DNA from: Desulfovibrio sp.
Lineage (GTDB): Bacteria > Desulfobacterota > Desulfovibrionia > Desulfovibrionales > Desulfovibrionaceae
DNA length: 33,686 nucleotides
Direction: 5' to 3'
Assembly (NCBI GenBank): GCA_024699605.1
Contig: JAILPJ010000082.1
Span: forward strand, 1 to 33,686
The notes below the pieces were generated by a model. That model had not been told where the DNA came from and searched no databases. It saw only the letters and a list, made by a program, of their open reading frames with translations. Of the stretch, positions 15,902 through 23,204 are shown piece by piece (the first letter of the stretch is position 1; the number at the start of each line of letters is the position of its first letter). Made by a program: the position numbers and the translations under genes.

Positions 15902-16465
15902 ATGAAACGGATCATCCTTGTGCGGCATGGGGCCTTACAGCGAGAGCCGCATATCCTTGTAGGGCAAAAGGATCTGTCCTTGAGTCCTCTGGGTCGTGCT
16001 CAGATGCAGGCGCTTGCTCAAAGCTGGCCAGATTCCCTGTGGCAGGAAATAGTCTGTGTGTTCACCTCTGATCTCTCGCGCTGTGTGGAAAGTGCCCGGA
16101 TTTTGCTCAGGGACCATCCTGAGCTTCCCCTGCGGAGTGAGCCCGCGCTGCGAGAAATTTCCCTGGGACAATGGGAAGGGTTAAGCAAGCAGGCTATTGA
16201 GCGGCAGTGGCCAGGCGGGCATCTGATGCGGGGTTTGGATCTGGCGGCTTTTGTTCCACCAAACGGAGAGAGTTTTCGGGCCCTGAAGCGCCGCAGCCTC
16301 TGCTGTCTTGAACGCCTACGCGCTCGTTATCCCAAGGGGACTCTCTGTCTGGTCACTCATGCCGGGATTATCCGCGTTTTGCTCGCAGCCCAGCGGAAGC
16401 TTTCCTTAAAACAGATTTTGCGGATACCGGTGGAGTATGCCAGTTGGACTACGCTGGCTATCTGA
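15902..16465 (+). CDS. Histidine phosphatase (phosphoglycerate mutase-like/CobC-like)
   Basis: A 187-residue branch-1 histidine phosphatase. The phosphohistidine motif is LVRHG with H9, followed by R60 in SDLSRC, E85 in LREISLGQWEG and the second active-site H153 in VTHAG. Such proteins remove phosphate from small molecules; CobC (alpha-ribazole phosphatase) has this shape, but substrate cannot be assigned here. The ATG at 15902 is the first in frame but no good Shine-Dalgarno precedes it, so a later start is possible. It follows the NTP transferase after 125 bases and precedes XdhC by 46 bases, so it may help process a phosphorylated Moco intermediate (inference). Confidence 0.8.
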   Translation: MKRIILVRHGALQREPHILVGQKDLSLSPLGRAQMQALAQSWPDSLWQEIVCVFTSDLSRCVESARILLRDHPELPLRSEPALREISLGQWEGLSKQAIERQWPGGHLMRGLDLAAFVPPNGESFRALKRRSLCCLERLRARYPKGTLCLVTHAGIIRVLLAAQRKLSLKQILRIPVEYASWTTLAI

Positions 16466-16511
16466 GGAAGTGTTCAGCGACAAGAACGTGCAAGCAAAGA
16501 GAAGGAAGACT

Positions 16512-17549
16512 ATGCCAACGGCTCTTCTTGATACCAATATTGAGGCGGCTGCGCTCCGACTCCTGCGCCAAGGAGAAAGGGCGGTTTTGGTGACGATTCT
16601 GGCCAGTCAAGGCTCGACTCCCAGACATGCTGGGACGCGAGCGCTTTTCACCCAGGAGGGCTTGCGGGGTACGGTGGGAGGTGGCGTGCTGGAAGCCAAG
16701 GCCTGCTTGCTGGCCAAGCAGGCCTTACAGGATGGTCAAAGTTTTTGGGCCAGTTTTTCCTTTGAGCCTGGTCAAGCAAGTGACATGGTTTGCGGGGGCA
16801 GTATCAGTGTGCTCTGCGAGCTCTTGCAGCCCGGGCAGAGCGAACTCTTTGCTCAGGCCCAGGCAGCCCTGCAGACAGGCCAGACAGGCCTGTGGGTCGT
16901 TCGTCTGCATGGCCTTGAGCAGGACAAGGGCTTCCCAGATTGTGTCAATGAGCCGGTCCGGGTGGGGGTAGAACGCAAGCTGAGCCTTGGAGAGCACAGG
17001 CAAACGCCAAGCCTTGAGCAGGCAGGCTCGCTTTACCTGGAGCCCCTTTTGGCGCAGCCGGTCTTGTTTATCGCCGGTGCCGGCCATGTTTCACTGGAGC
17101 TTGCCAAATGTGCGCATGCCTGCGGTTTTGTCATTGATGTGGCGGACGATCGGGCGGATTTTGCCAATGCGGAGCGTTTTTTTATGGCTCGCAACTGCTT
17201 TGTGCTTCCGCACTTTGCCGGGATTCGTGAGCATTGCGCTCTGAATGCCAGCTCTTACGTGGCTATTATGACTCGAGGCCACGCCTACGACCAAGAGGTG
17301 CTCGCACAGATTTTACGTGCTCCTGTCCGCTATGTGGGAATGATCGGCAGCCGCAAGAAGCGTGAGCACGTCTATGCCGCATTGCGAGCGCAAGGTGTGT
17401 CGCAAGAACAGCTCGATGCGGTGCACTGTCCCATTGGTCTTGATCTGAAGGCTGAGACGCCGCAGCAGATTGCTGTTTCTATCGTGGCCGAACTGCTCTG
17501 TTCGAAAAATGGCGTGGACAGCTGCAACTCACTGTCAGCAGTCAACTAA
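16512..17549 (+). CDS. xdhC: XdhC/CoxI family Moco insertion protein
   Basis: A 345-residue XdhC-type protein. The N-terminal XdhC/CoxI segment has TILASQGSTPRHAG and GTVGGGVLEA, then MVCGG with C94, a cysteine position linked in the family to Moco binding. The C-terminal Rossmann domain (XdhC_C) has FIAGAGHVSLELA, VADDR and YVGMIGSRKKR. In XDH-type systems XdhC binds Moco, promotes its sulfuration and hands it to the apoenzyme, which suits the Mop enzyme upstream. The ATG at 16512 has AAGGAAG at 16502-16508; an in-frame start at 16437 would overlap the phosphatase and lacks support. It is the last plus-strand gene of the molybdenum cluster before the AT-rich island. Confidence 0.9.
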   Translation: MPTALLDTNIEAAALRLLRQGERAVLVTILASQGSTPRHAGTRALFTQEGLRGTVGGGVLEAKACLLAKQALQDGQSFWASFSFEPGQASDMVCGGSISVLCELLQPGQSELFAQAQAALQTGQTGLWVVRLHGLEQDKGFPDCVNEPVRVGVERKLSLGEHRQTPSLEQAGSLYLEPLLAQPVLFIAGAGHVSLELAKCAHACGFVIDVADDRADFANAERFFMARNCFVLPHFAGIREHCALNASSYVAIMTRGHAYDQEVLAQILRAPVRYVGMIGSRKKREHVYAALRAQGVSQEQLDAVHCPIGLDLKAETPQQIAVSIVAELLCSKNGVDSCNSLSAVN

Positions 17550-17567
17550 TGGCTGCCTTTGAGTAGA

Positions 17568-17586
17568 AGCGTTCATCCTGAACGCT
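17568..17586. terminator. 8-bp perfect hairpin after the molybdenum cluster
   Basis: AGCGTTCA at 17568-17575 pairs with TGAACGCT at 17579-17586 around a 3-base loop, 18 bases after the xdhC stop. No T-run follows, so it may be a weak or factor-assisted terminator, or an mRNA end-protecting hairpin. Confidence 0.45.
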
Positions 17587-17618
17587 CACTCTTCAACGGA
17601 AGATTTATCCTACGCCTC

Positions 17619-17887
17619 TTATGGTACAAGGTACAATAGTGGATCCCCCTGGGAAAAGTTTTTCTCGGGATCTTCGAGGTTAAGCAAAACACGCCGTTGG
17701 CGGACTTCAAGGATATGGAAAGTTCGGAAAAATGGCCTATTTAGACCGTTCCCCTCAAGTCGCAAAATTTCTATAGCTCTTTCTTTTTTTGCTTCATCTT
17801 TATATTTTCATCGATTTTATCAACCCACAAAGAGGCCTGAATACCCTTTTCTTGTCCATCAGAATCATAACTAGTAGAGTAGTTAGT
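17619..17887 (-). pseudogene. Broken ORF downstream of the Hsp70 gene (two frames joined by a shift)
   Basis: Reading minus, one frame from 17887 gives a hydrophilic peptide (YDSDGQEKGIQASLWVDKID, stop at 17771-17773). Another frame from about 17807 continues with DEAKKERAIEILRLEGNGL and LEVRQRRVLLNLEDPEKNF to a stop at 17619-17621. Each half looks like genuine protein sequence, and they overlap where A/T runs (17781-17807) could easily have lost or gained a base. There is no start codon, and the front overlaps the last bases of the Hsp70 gene. I read it as the 3' remnant of a gene that once followed Hsp70; I do not recognise the family. It accounts for most of the 333-base gap between xdhC and the Hsp70 gene. 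Confidence 0.4.
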
Positions 17888-20411
17888 CTAGAAAAAACTT
17901 AATACCTTTTAGGTTTTTACTCGCTGCCAAGTTAAACAAAGGCTCTACCATAACTAGAAGTTCTTCGTTTGACAGTATCTCTTCATCATAACTTAGTCTT
18001 GTATATATTTCTTTCAAAAGACTTTTTGCCTTGATTGGATCAGTCCAGAATGAAGGATTAAAGTGTCTATATTGTTCAGTAATAAAATCGTATAAGCTAT
18101 CAAAAAAATTACTAAAAATATATATAAGCCTTAATTGCTTAAGTAATAACTCAGCTTGCTTAAAATCTTTACTCTTTTCAAGATCATTTAACAAGGTTTC
18201 GGCCGATTCAATCAAATCATCAAAGTTATTGTCTAGATAATCATAACTATCTTTAAGAGCAGCTATAGTCTTTTTTAGTTCTTTAAATAATGGTTCGAAA
18301 CCGTATTTTTTACTCATCTTTTCGATTGCTAAAAACAGTCTTCGTAAATCTGCAAGTAGATGCATCTTTCCGTCTTCTGAATTTTTTTCGTAACCAAATC
18401 TCGTATTAATATCATTAAATGCTTTTTCTATATTAACTAATTCGTCTTTTTCAACACTTTTGTTCTCTTGTAAAGTAGTGTACTTAGCTTTAACTAATGA
18501 TAAGAATTCTTCTAATGATTTAATATTTACAGTTTTTCTCTGTGCTACATAAATTGGCTTTCTGATACATTCGCCTGTCGTCCCAAATGTTACTTCTACA
18601 GACATCATTTGAGATCTATCAATATTAATCATTATGTCAAAGGAGGAAAATTCATCAACATGGGCTGTAATATCAGACCCAGTGACCACTACATCAAAAA
18701 CGTGATCATTATACATTGCTGTTGAACCATTTGCATCATATTCACCCTGATAAATAGGTATAACTAATTTGTCATTAGAGTTGTCAGGCCGTAAACAAGT
18801 TGGTGTTCTAAGATCTTTAATTATACCAGAAGCGGGAAGAAAAACATTTTTTTCAAGGCCTTTGAGTGAGGTAAAAATATCTTTTCCTTCAAAAAAATCA
18901 TGAACTTCAACGCCAATATAATATGGAAGTAAATCATTAATAATTTTTGTGCCCTGTAAGATAGAAAATGACTGAGGATGACAAGATATCTTAGAGCCTT
19001 TTGAGTCAAATACATTAATTTGAAAGGTATTACTTTTTCCTTCTAATAAATAGCATTCAAAAACTTCACCTTTGATATTCAGGGGTATTTTACCGCTAGA
19101 CCAGCCTTGGTCACTCCTTACTATTTCAACCATAAGCTCGTTTGGTATAGGTTCAGCCTCTTTAGAACTCAAAGGTTTAATTGTCACATATTCTATGGTT
19201 TCGACAGTGCTTGGTTCATAATTGACATCAAGAGTTAGAGTAAAGTCTTTATTTGTTAAATCTGAAAAATCTTCTTCATAATCAACCATTGATGCAAATA
19301 AGGCTGAGCCTATAGCCACCGCAGTCATAGGGTTGATACTGGTATCAATGTTTGGCGTGATTTGTGTACGCAGCATGTCTCTAAGTATTGAAGAATAGGT
19401 TGGACCACCGACCAATACTAAAGAAGTTATGTCTTTAGCTGTTATTTTATTGCGTTCAAGTAACGCCAGGCAAATATCAATTGCTTTTTGAAAAAACGGC
19501 TTAATGACAGGAGCTACTTCTTCACGTGTTACTGTTATATCAAGTTCAATTTCATTTTTTTGATCATCTAATCCAAATTCATCTAATTGAGAAGTTATTT
19601 CACATGCTTCAGCGTCTGAAAGAGTATTTTTAATAGTTTCAGCATAAAATTTTAGGCTTTCACGAAGAATTGACGCCGTATATGGTTTACTTAATAATTT
19701 TGTTAGTGTGTTCTTTTTTTCAAGATGAGGAAGTAAAATTTGGTCAATAATAGCATAGTCAATATTTTTCCCGCCTAAATAATTATCGCCTTCGGTGTCT
19801 TTAACCTGAATAATTCCCTCTTGCACATTCAAGAGTGCAACGTCAAATGTTCCACCGCCAAAATCAAAGACAAGCCAGTTACCAGTCTTATTTTTAGAAT
19901 TTATGCCGTAGGCTAAGGCCGCCGCAATAGGCTCTTGTAGTAACTCGCAATGTTTTATGCCCGCAAGTTCAGCTGCTCGTTTAGTTGCGGCAATTTGGTC
20001 TGTTTTAAATTTTGACGGGATAGTAATGACACTAGCGGTAATTTTTTCTGTGCTGACAAAACCTAATAAAGTTTTCAACACTTCAGCTGAAAGATCTTCT
20101 GATGAATATGTTTTGTTATTGTTAGCTGGTTTATATTTGGTATTTAGCCCCATTGTTCTTTTAAATTCTGAATAAACATTTTCATTGCATCTCGTCCATT
20201 TCTTGGTAGCTTTTGTTCTTTCTGAACGTAAGTCATTGTAGGCGGCATCACCTACACGTATGGTACCTTTTTTGACAAAGGAAACACACGATGGTATTGT
20301 ATCTTGTAATGTATCACTTTTAATAATATTTAGATCATTATTTTCGAATCTGCATAAAGATGAATTAGTTGTTCCTAAGTCAATGCCATATTTCATTTTT
20401 GTAGTTGCCAT
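17883..20411 (-). CDS. Divergent Hsp70 (DnaK-like) with non-standard C-terminal half
   Basis: An 842-residue Hsp70 family ATPase. The nucleotide-binding domain spans about 6-377, with phosphate-1 loop IDLGTTNSS at 10-18, a lysine (K84 in EFKRTMG) where DnaK has its catalytic lysine, the EPIAAALAYGI segment at 160-170, phosphate-2 loop FDFGGGTFD at 182-190 and adenosine motif LVLVGGPTYS at 331-340, so ATPase activity is expected. After about 385 the usual DnaK linker and substrate-binding domain are replaced by about 290 residues of beta-rich sequence and a long helical tail (about 640-842) with no EEVD-like end. ATAGGAT just precedes the ATG. It starts 8 bases after the GrpE-like gene stop, so the two are surely co-transcribed. 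Base composition is far more AT-rich than the flanking 3.4-17.5 kb region, indicating transfer. The client is unknown. Confidence 0.9.
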   Translation of the reverse strand: MATTKMKYGIDLGTTNSSLCRFENNDLNIIKSDTLQDTIPSCVSFVKKGTIRVGDAAYNDLRSERTKATKKWTRCNENVYSEFKRTMGLNTKYKPANNNKTYSSEDLSAEVLKTLLGFVSTEKITASVITIPSKFKTDQIAATKRAAELAGIKHCELLQEPIAAALAYGINSKNKTGNWLVFDFGGGTFDVALLNVQEGIIQVKDTEGDNYLGGKNIDYAIIDQILLPHLEKKNTLTKLLSKPYTASILRESLKFYAETIKNTLSDAEACEITSQLDEFGLDDQKNEIELDITVTREEVAPVIKPFFQKAIDICLALLERNKITAKDITSLVLVGGPTYSSILRDMLRTQITPNIDTSINPMTAVAIGSALFASMVDYEEDFSDLTNKDFTLTLDVNYEPSTVETIEYVTIKPLSSKEAEPIPNELMVEIVRSDQGWSSGKIPLNIKGEVFECYLLEGKSNTFQINVFDSKGSKISCHPQSFSILQGTKIINDLLPYYIGVEVHDFFEGKDIFTSLKGLEKNVFLPASGIIKDLRTPTCLRPDNSNDKLVIPIYQGEYDANGSTAMYNDHVFDVVVTGSDITAHVDEFSSFDIMINIDRSQMMSVEVTFGTTGECIRKPIYVAQRKTVNIKSLEEFLSLVKAKYTTLQENKSVEKDELVNIEKAFNDINTRFGYEKNSEDGKMHLLADLRRLFLAIEKMSKKYGFEPLFKELKKTIAALKDSYDYLDNNFDDLIESAETLLNDLEKSKDFKQAELLLKQLRLIYIFSNFFDSLYDFITEQYRHFNPSFWTDPIKAKSLLKEIYTRLSYDEEILSNEELLVMVEPLFNLAASKNLKGIKFFLD

Positions 20412-20419
20412 AAATTATC

Positions 20420-21382
20420 CTATAAATTTTGTGTTACAACAATTTGAGCAGATTGAATCATTAGTCCGTTGTAATTTATTTGTGGTTTAGTTACGCCTGT
20501 AATTATTTGTTTCCCTTTTTCTAAATCTTCATCATCAATAAAATTGGCTATAACTTTCATGCCAGAATTATATGGTTTGCCAAGCATTTCTATTACTTCA
20601 TAGCCGTTACTTTTTAGATGGTCTTTTATTTGTGAAATAGATTTAGTGAGTTGTTTGTAACCACGTATTGACTTGTCCATCCTTGATAAAGTAACTTCCA
20701 TGAATGTAATTTTATTTGCAATTATTTTTATTATTTCATGCTGTTTTGAGATATCTGGCGAAATTGATCTATGTTGTTCTGAGATTATAGTAGTAGCTAA
20801 GTCTAGATCTTCTAGAGATGCCTGAAATTTATCTATTATTTTTGTATTAAGAACAGCACTTTGGGCCAACAAATCAGACAGGGAAGATTGCTGTCGGTCG
20901 ACTATTTTTTTGAGCGAGTCAAAAAGGTGAAAGCTTAAAATAATAGAAAAAAGGATGCCGAAAACAGTAATTATATGAAAATCCTGGGAAGAGGAAACAT
21001 TTTTAGTTAGTGATAAAATGTCTTGCTGTAGGCTCGCGCGAGATTGGCTGGATTGACTCACTTCTTTAGAGGAATTTTCGGTTTTCGCTTTTACATCTGC
21101 CAGGCCAGACTTGAGTGGAGGAGTCGATTGTCTAAGCTCATTATGGATGTATTCGATGTTGTCTTGCAGATCTTCCAGTTCAGATTCTAGTTGAGAAAAA
21201 CGTTCGTTTAGTATTTCTGACTCGGTTCTGTTCTCAAAAGTAAAGGTCTCCGCTGTCAGAAAGTTATTTTCTCTTATCTCTTGATTTAGAGTATTCTTTC
21301 CCAACGCATCTCTGTTCACAGCAATGATCATACATCCACAGATGACCAGACTAGCTACTAGCTTCATAATTTTCCAGCACAT
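20420..21382 (-). CDS. Two-pass membrane protein with C-terminal GrpE-like domain
   Basis: A 320-residue protein. A hydrophobic N-terminal segment at about 7-21 (signal anchor) is followed by a coiled-coil-like region at about 53-86, a second membrane span at about 136-155 (IITVFGILFSIILSFHLF), a long helical region at about 160-258, and a C-terminal domain at 253-320. That domain follows the GrpE beta-domain pattern: L-x3-G-x3-I-E-x2-G-x-P-Y (GrpE: Gxx-I-E-x-x-G-x-x-F-D-P), then G290-x-x-I-x-x-V and a final run with A312 and IVV, like the GrpE ending RPAxVxV. With two spans, both the helical region and the GrpE-like domain would face the cytoplasm, where they could exchange nucleotide on the adjacent Hsp70. 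GrpE similarity is my reading of the pattern and not a search result. AAAGGTG precedes the ATG. Confidence 0.7.
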   Translation of the reverse strand: MCWKIMKLVASLVICGCMIIAVNRDALGKNTLNQEIRENNFLTAETFTFENRTESEILNERFSQLESELEDLQDNIEYIHNELRQSTPPLKSGLADVKAKTENSSKEVSQSSQSRASLQQDILSLTKNVSSSQDFHIITVFGILFSIILSFHLFDSLKKIVDRQQSSLSDLLAQSAVLNTKIIDKFQASLEDLDLATTIISEQHRSISPDISKQHEIIKIIANKITFMEVTLSRMDKSIRGYKQLTKSISQIKDHLKSNGYEVIEMLGKPYNSGMKVIANFIDDEDLEKGKQIITGVTKPQINYNGLMIQSAQIVVTQNL

Positions 21383-21444
21383 CTGCTTTTAACACCTTTA
21401 TTTTTTTGGTAGAAGTTACTATTTTTAAGGTTCTTTGATAAGCG

Positions 21445-22467
21445 TTATTTCGAGTCTTCTTGTTCTAATCTTTGTAATAGATCATCTACTTTATCAATTT
21501 TTTCTTCAAATTTATTTTGCATTATTGGTGATTTACAATAGTTGTATCCTGTATTAAAAAGATCAAATGCGTAAAGTAGCATTTGCTTGTCATTTTTTTC
21601 TTCTTTTATTATCTTATTGCCTAAAATATAAAGAGCATCTGCTATTTTATCGCAAATAGATATATATTCACGACTCTTATTGCTGAAATATTTATTAATT
21701 TTACGCATTTTTTGTTTAATAGATTTTAATGTATCTTCGCTTTCCGCTAAATTAAGGGTGGATAGCTCTTGTGTTTTGATATTTTCTATTAATTTTATAG
21801 TATCTTTATATGTTATATGTTTATTGTTAGAGGAAAGGCGTTCGAGTGCTTCTGTGAATATATTATTATCAGGATGTAATGAATACAATTCTCTGTAAAT
21901 TTTCGAAATAATTTCTGGCTTAATATCTAAGGATAGCATGTCTAAATATGTATATAAGAGGTCAAGCTCGTTAAATGTAAAATATACTCCGTTTATATTA
22001 CTTAGATAATCTAAAAAATTATTTTGTATTTCTTTATTTAAGAAGAGTTTGTTTATTGTTTTGATAGCTAGTTTTCGATTATTTTTTAGTAATAAGAGTG
22101 TTGAAAGGCTAATTATTGAGCCGAAATCATCATCTTTTTTATAAAAGTCACGAGCTTTTTTAAAGTTGTCTTGACTTAAATAGAGGGCTGCTTTTTCTTG
22201 ATTACTGGTAATGTTGTAGAACCAAAACAAAGAATTCTTTAGAAATATCTCTGGTGTATGCAACTCTAAAAGGGCTTTTTCAAGCCTTGTAATTGATCTG
22301 TCTGGCTTTTCAAGACCCTCTTCTTTAAGATCAAGTGGAAAATCAATTGTTTTATCGACGCGCGTGTAGGCTTTGATTTTACTAATATTTGCTAGAATTT
22401 CTCGGATTTTAGCGTTTGCCGTAGTGCCACAAATACGAAAAATATTTTGTTCAATAATATGTAACAC
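21445..22467 (-). CDS. J-domain-like N-terminus with helical repeat C-terminus; partner of the Hsp70
   Basis: A 340-residue, mostly helical protein. Its N-terminus reads NIFRICGTTANAKIREIL then SKIKAY, which resembles the start of a J domain (NYYEILGV-x-x-A-x-x-x-EIK-x-A) but lacks the HPD tripeptide. It continues with DFPLDL, SITRLEKALLEL and a SLFWFYN motif. I recall similar N-termini (FRILG, then FPLDL, then ALFWF) on hypothetical proteins encoded near Hsp70-like genes in other bacteria; this is unverified. The rest, about 85-340, is lysine-rich helices that may form TPR-like repeats (KAALYLSQDNFKKARDFYKK). The GTG start is supported by AAGGA 7 bases upstream. It is first in a three-gene minus-strand operon. 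Targeting of clients to the Hsp70 is inferred. Confidence 0.65.
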   Translation of the reverse strand: MLHIIEQNIFRICGTTANAKIREILANISKIKAYTRVDKTIDFPLDLKEEGLEKPDRSITRLEKALLELHTPEIFLKNSLFWFYNITSNQEKAALYLSQDNFKKARDFYKKDDDFGSIISLSTLLLLKNNRKLAIKTINKLFLNKEIQNNFLDYLSNINGVYFTFNELDLLYTYLDMLSLDIKPEIISKIYRELYSLHPDNNIFTEALERLSSNNKHITYKDTIKLIENIKTQELSTLNLAESEDTLKSIKQKMRKINKYFSNKSREYISICDKIADALYILGNKIIKEEKNDKQMLLYAFDLFNTGYNYCKSPIMQNKFEEKIDKVDDLLQRLEQEDSK

Positions 22468-22507
22468 AGGATTATCCTTTTATATGATCAATGCAGATGA
22501 TCTGTTA

Positions 22508-22675
22508 TCACTTCCAGGTGTCGATCGTGAAGCCGTACTCGCCTACCAGCTTCCTCAGATATCGCTCTGCGCTATCCCGGACATTTTCGATGAAAACCTT
22601 TTTCCGATAGTTCGTAGAACAAAGGATTTGAGACCGGTTGGAAGAGATGTAGCCGTAACCATACGTTAGATCACT
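22508..22675 (-). pseudogene. IS200/IS605-type transposase (TnpA) fragment
   Basis: On the minus strand, 55 codons between stops read SSNRSQILCSTNYRKKVFI, then AERYLRKLVGEYGFTIDTW and a stop. This matches the N-terminal third of IS200-type Y1 transposases (CTKYRRKVF, then helix, then GFEVxxxEVMPDHVHL). The fragment stops just before the expected catalytic HUH motif and has no start codon in frame, so it is a dead remnant lying about 40 bases upstream of the chaperone operon. The call rests on pattern memory. Confidence 0.55.
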
Positions 22676-22712
22676 TCACTTTCTTATGTCGCCGAAATTA
22701 TCCTTGAAAAGC

Positions 22713-22802
22713 GGATGTCATAGAGGATACTGGGAATCACCGTAACACAAAATCGTAGCAAAGAGAGCAGATGACATCCCTAACGATTGCAGGCGTTACG
22801 GT
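22713..22802. repeat. Interleaved inverted repeats with pseudoknot-type geometry
   Basis: Three inverted repeats are woven together: GGATGTCAT (22713-22721) with ATGACATCC (22771-22779), ACCGTAAC (22739-22746) with GTTACGGT (22795-22802), and AATCGT (22751-22756) with ACGATT (22783-22788). The second and third are nested, and the loop of the third contains the 3' arm of the first. It lies just past the transposase fragment in the 737-base gap between the divergent genes; it may be an insertion-sequence end or a structured RNA. Confidence 0.55.
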
Positions 22803-23117
22803 ACGCCAAAATTTTTCAAGCACATCAATTCGTTTCTCTTGGCAAGCCAAGTGGCACAATAAAGATCAACGCTTGCATCTATTGTATATCTCCAACTAGG
22901 TTGGAGGGCAACAATCTCTTGGAAGTTGATCTCTCCTAATTGAAGGTTACTGTCTTAGAGTATCATTTATCTTGGCTTGTCAAATAAAAATAGGTGTAAA
23001 TAGAGGGATTACATCCCTGTTTGCCTCTATTATGAAAATCTATTAACCTACCGCGCTTGACTGCTTACCTCATTACTCAAGTTACGAGAATGCGGCGGTC
23101 ATTTTGTGTAAACGGCT

Positions 23118-23202
23118 CCGTACGCTTTTGTACGGCGGCTAATCCACAAGGCCTGTGGTTTTCACAAGCCCCTTCCCTTTCCGTGAGGGGAATTGGCTTT
23201 TT
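23118..23202 (+). promoter_or_regulatory. Three hairpins in the leader of the glycosyltransferase gene
   Basis: CCGTAC/GTACGG (23118-23135) and CCACA/TGTGG (23144-23158) are followed by a two-part stem, AAGCC-TTCCC with GGGAA-GGCTT (23166-23199), running into TTTTT. The last looks like an intrinsic terminator ending 3 bases before the ATG at 23205. TGTG (23154-23157) can also pair with CACA (23163-23166), which would compete with the terminator stem. It is either the terminator of vanished upstream DNA or an attenuator for the following gene. Confidence 0.45.
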
Positions 23203-23204
23203 CA

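Noticed and set aside
22490-22669. Plus-strand frame reading MINADDLLSLPGVDREAV
   Set aside because: The opposite strand of the same bases encodes the IS200-type transposase fragment, which explains why the frame looks protein-like.
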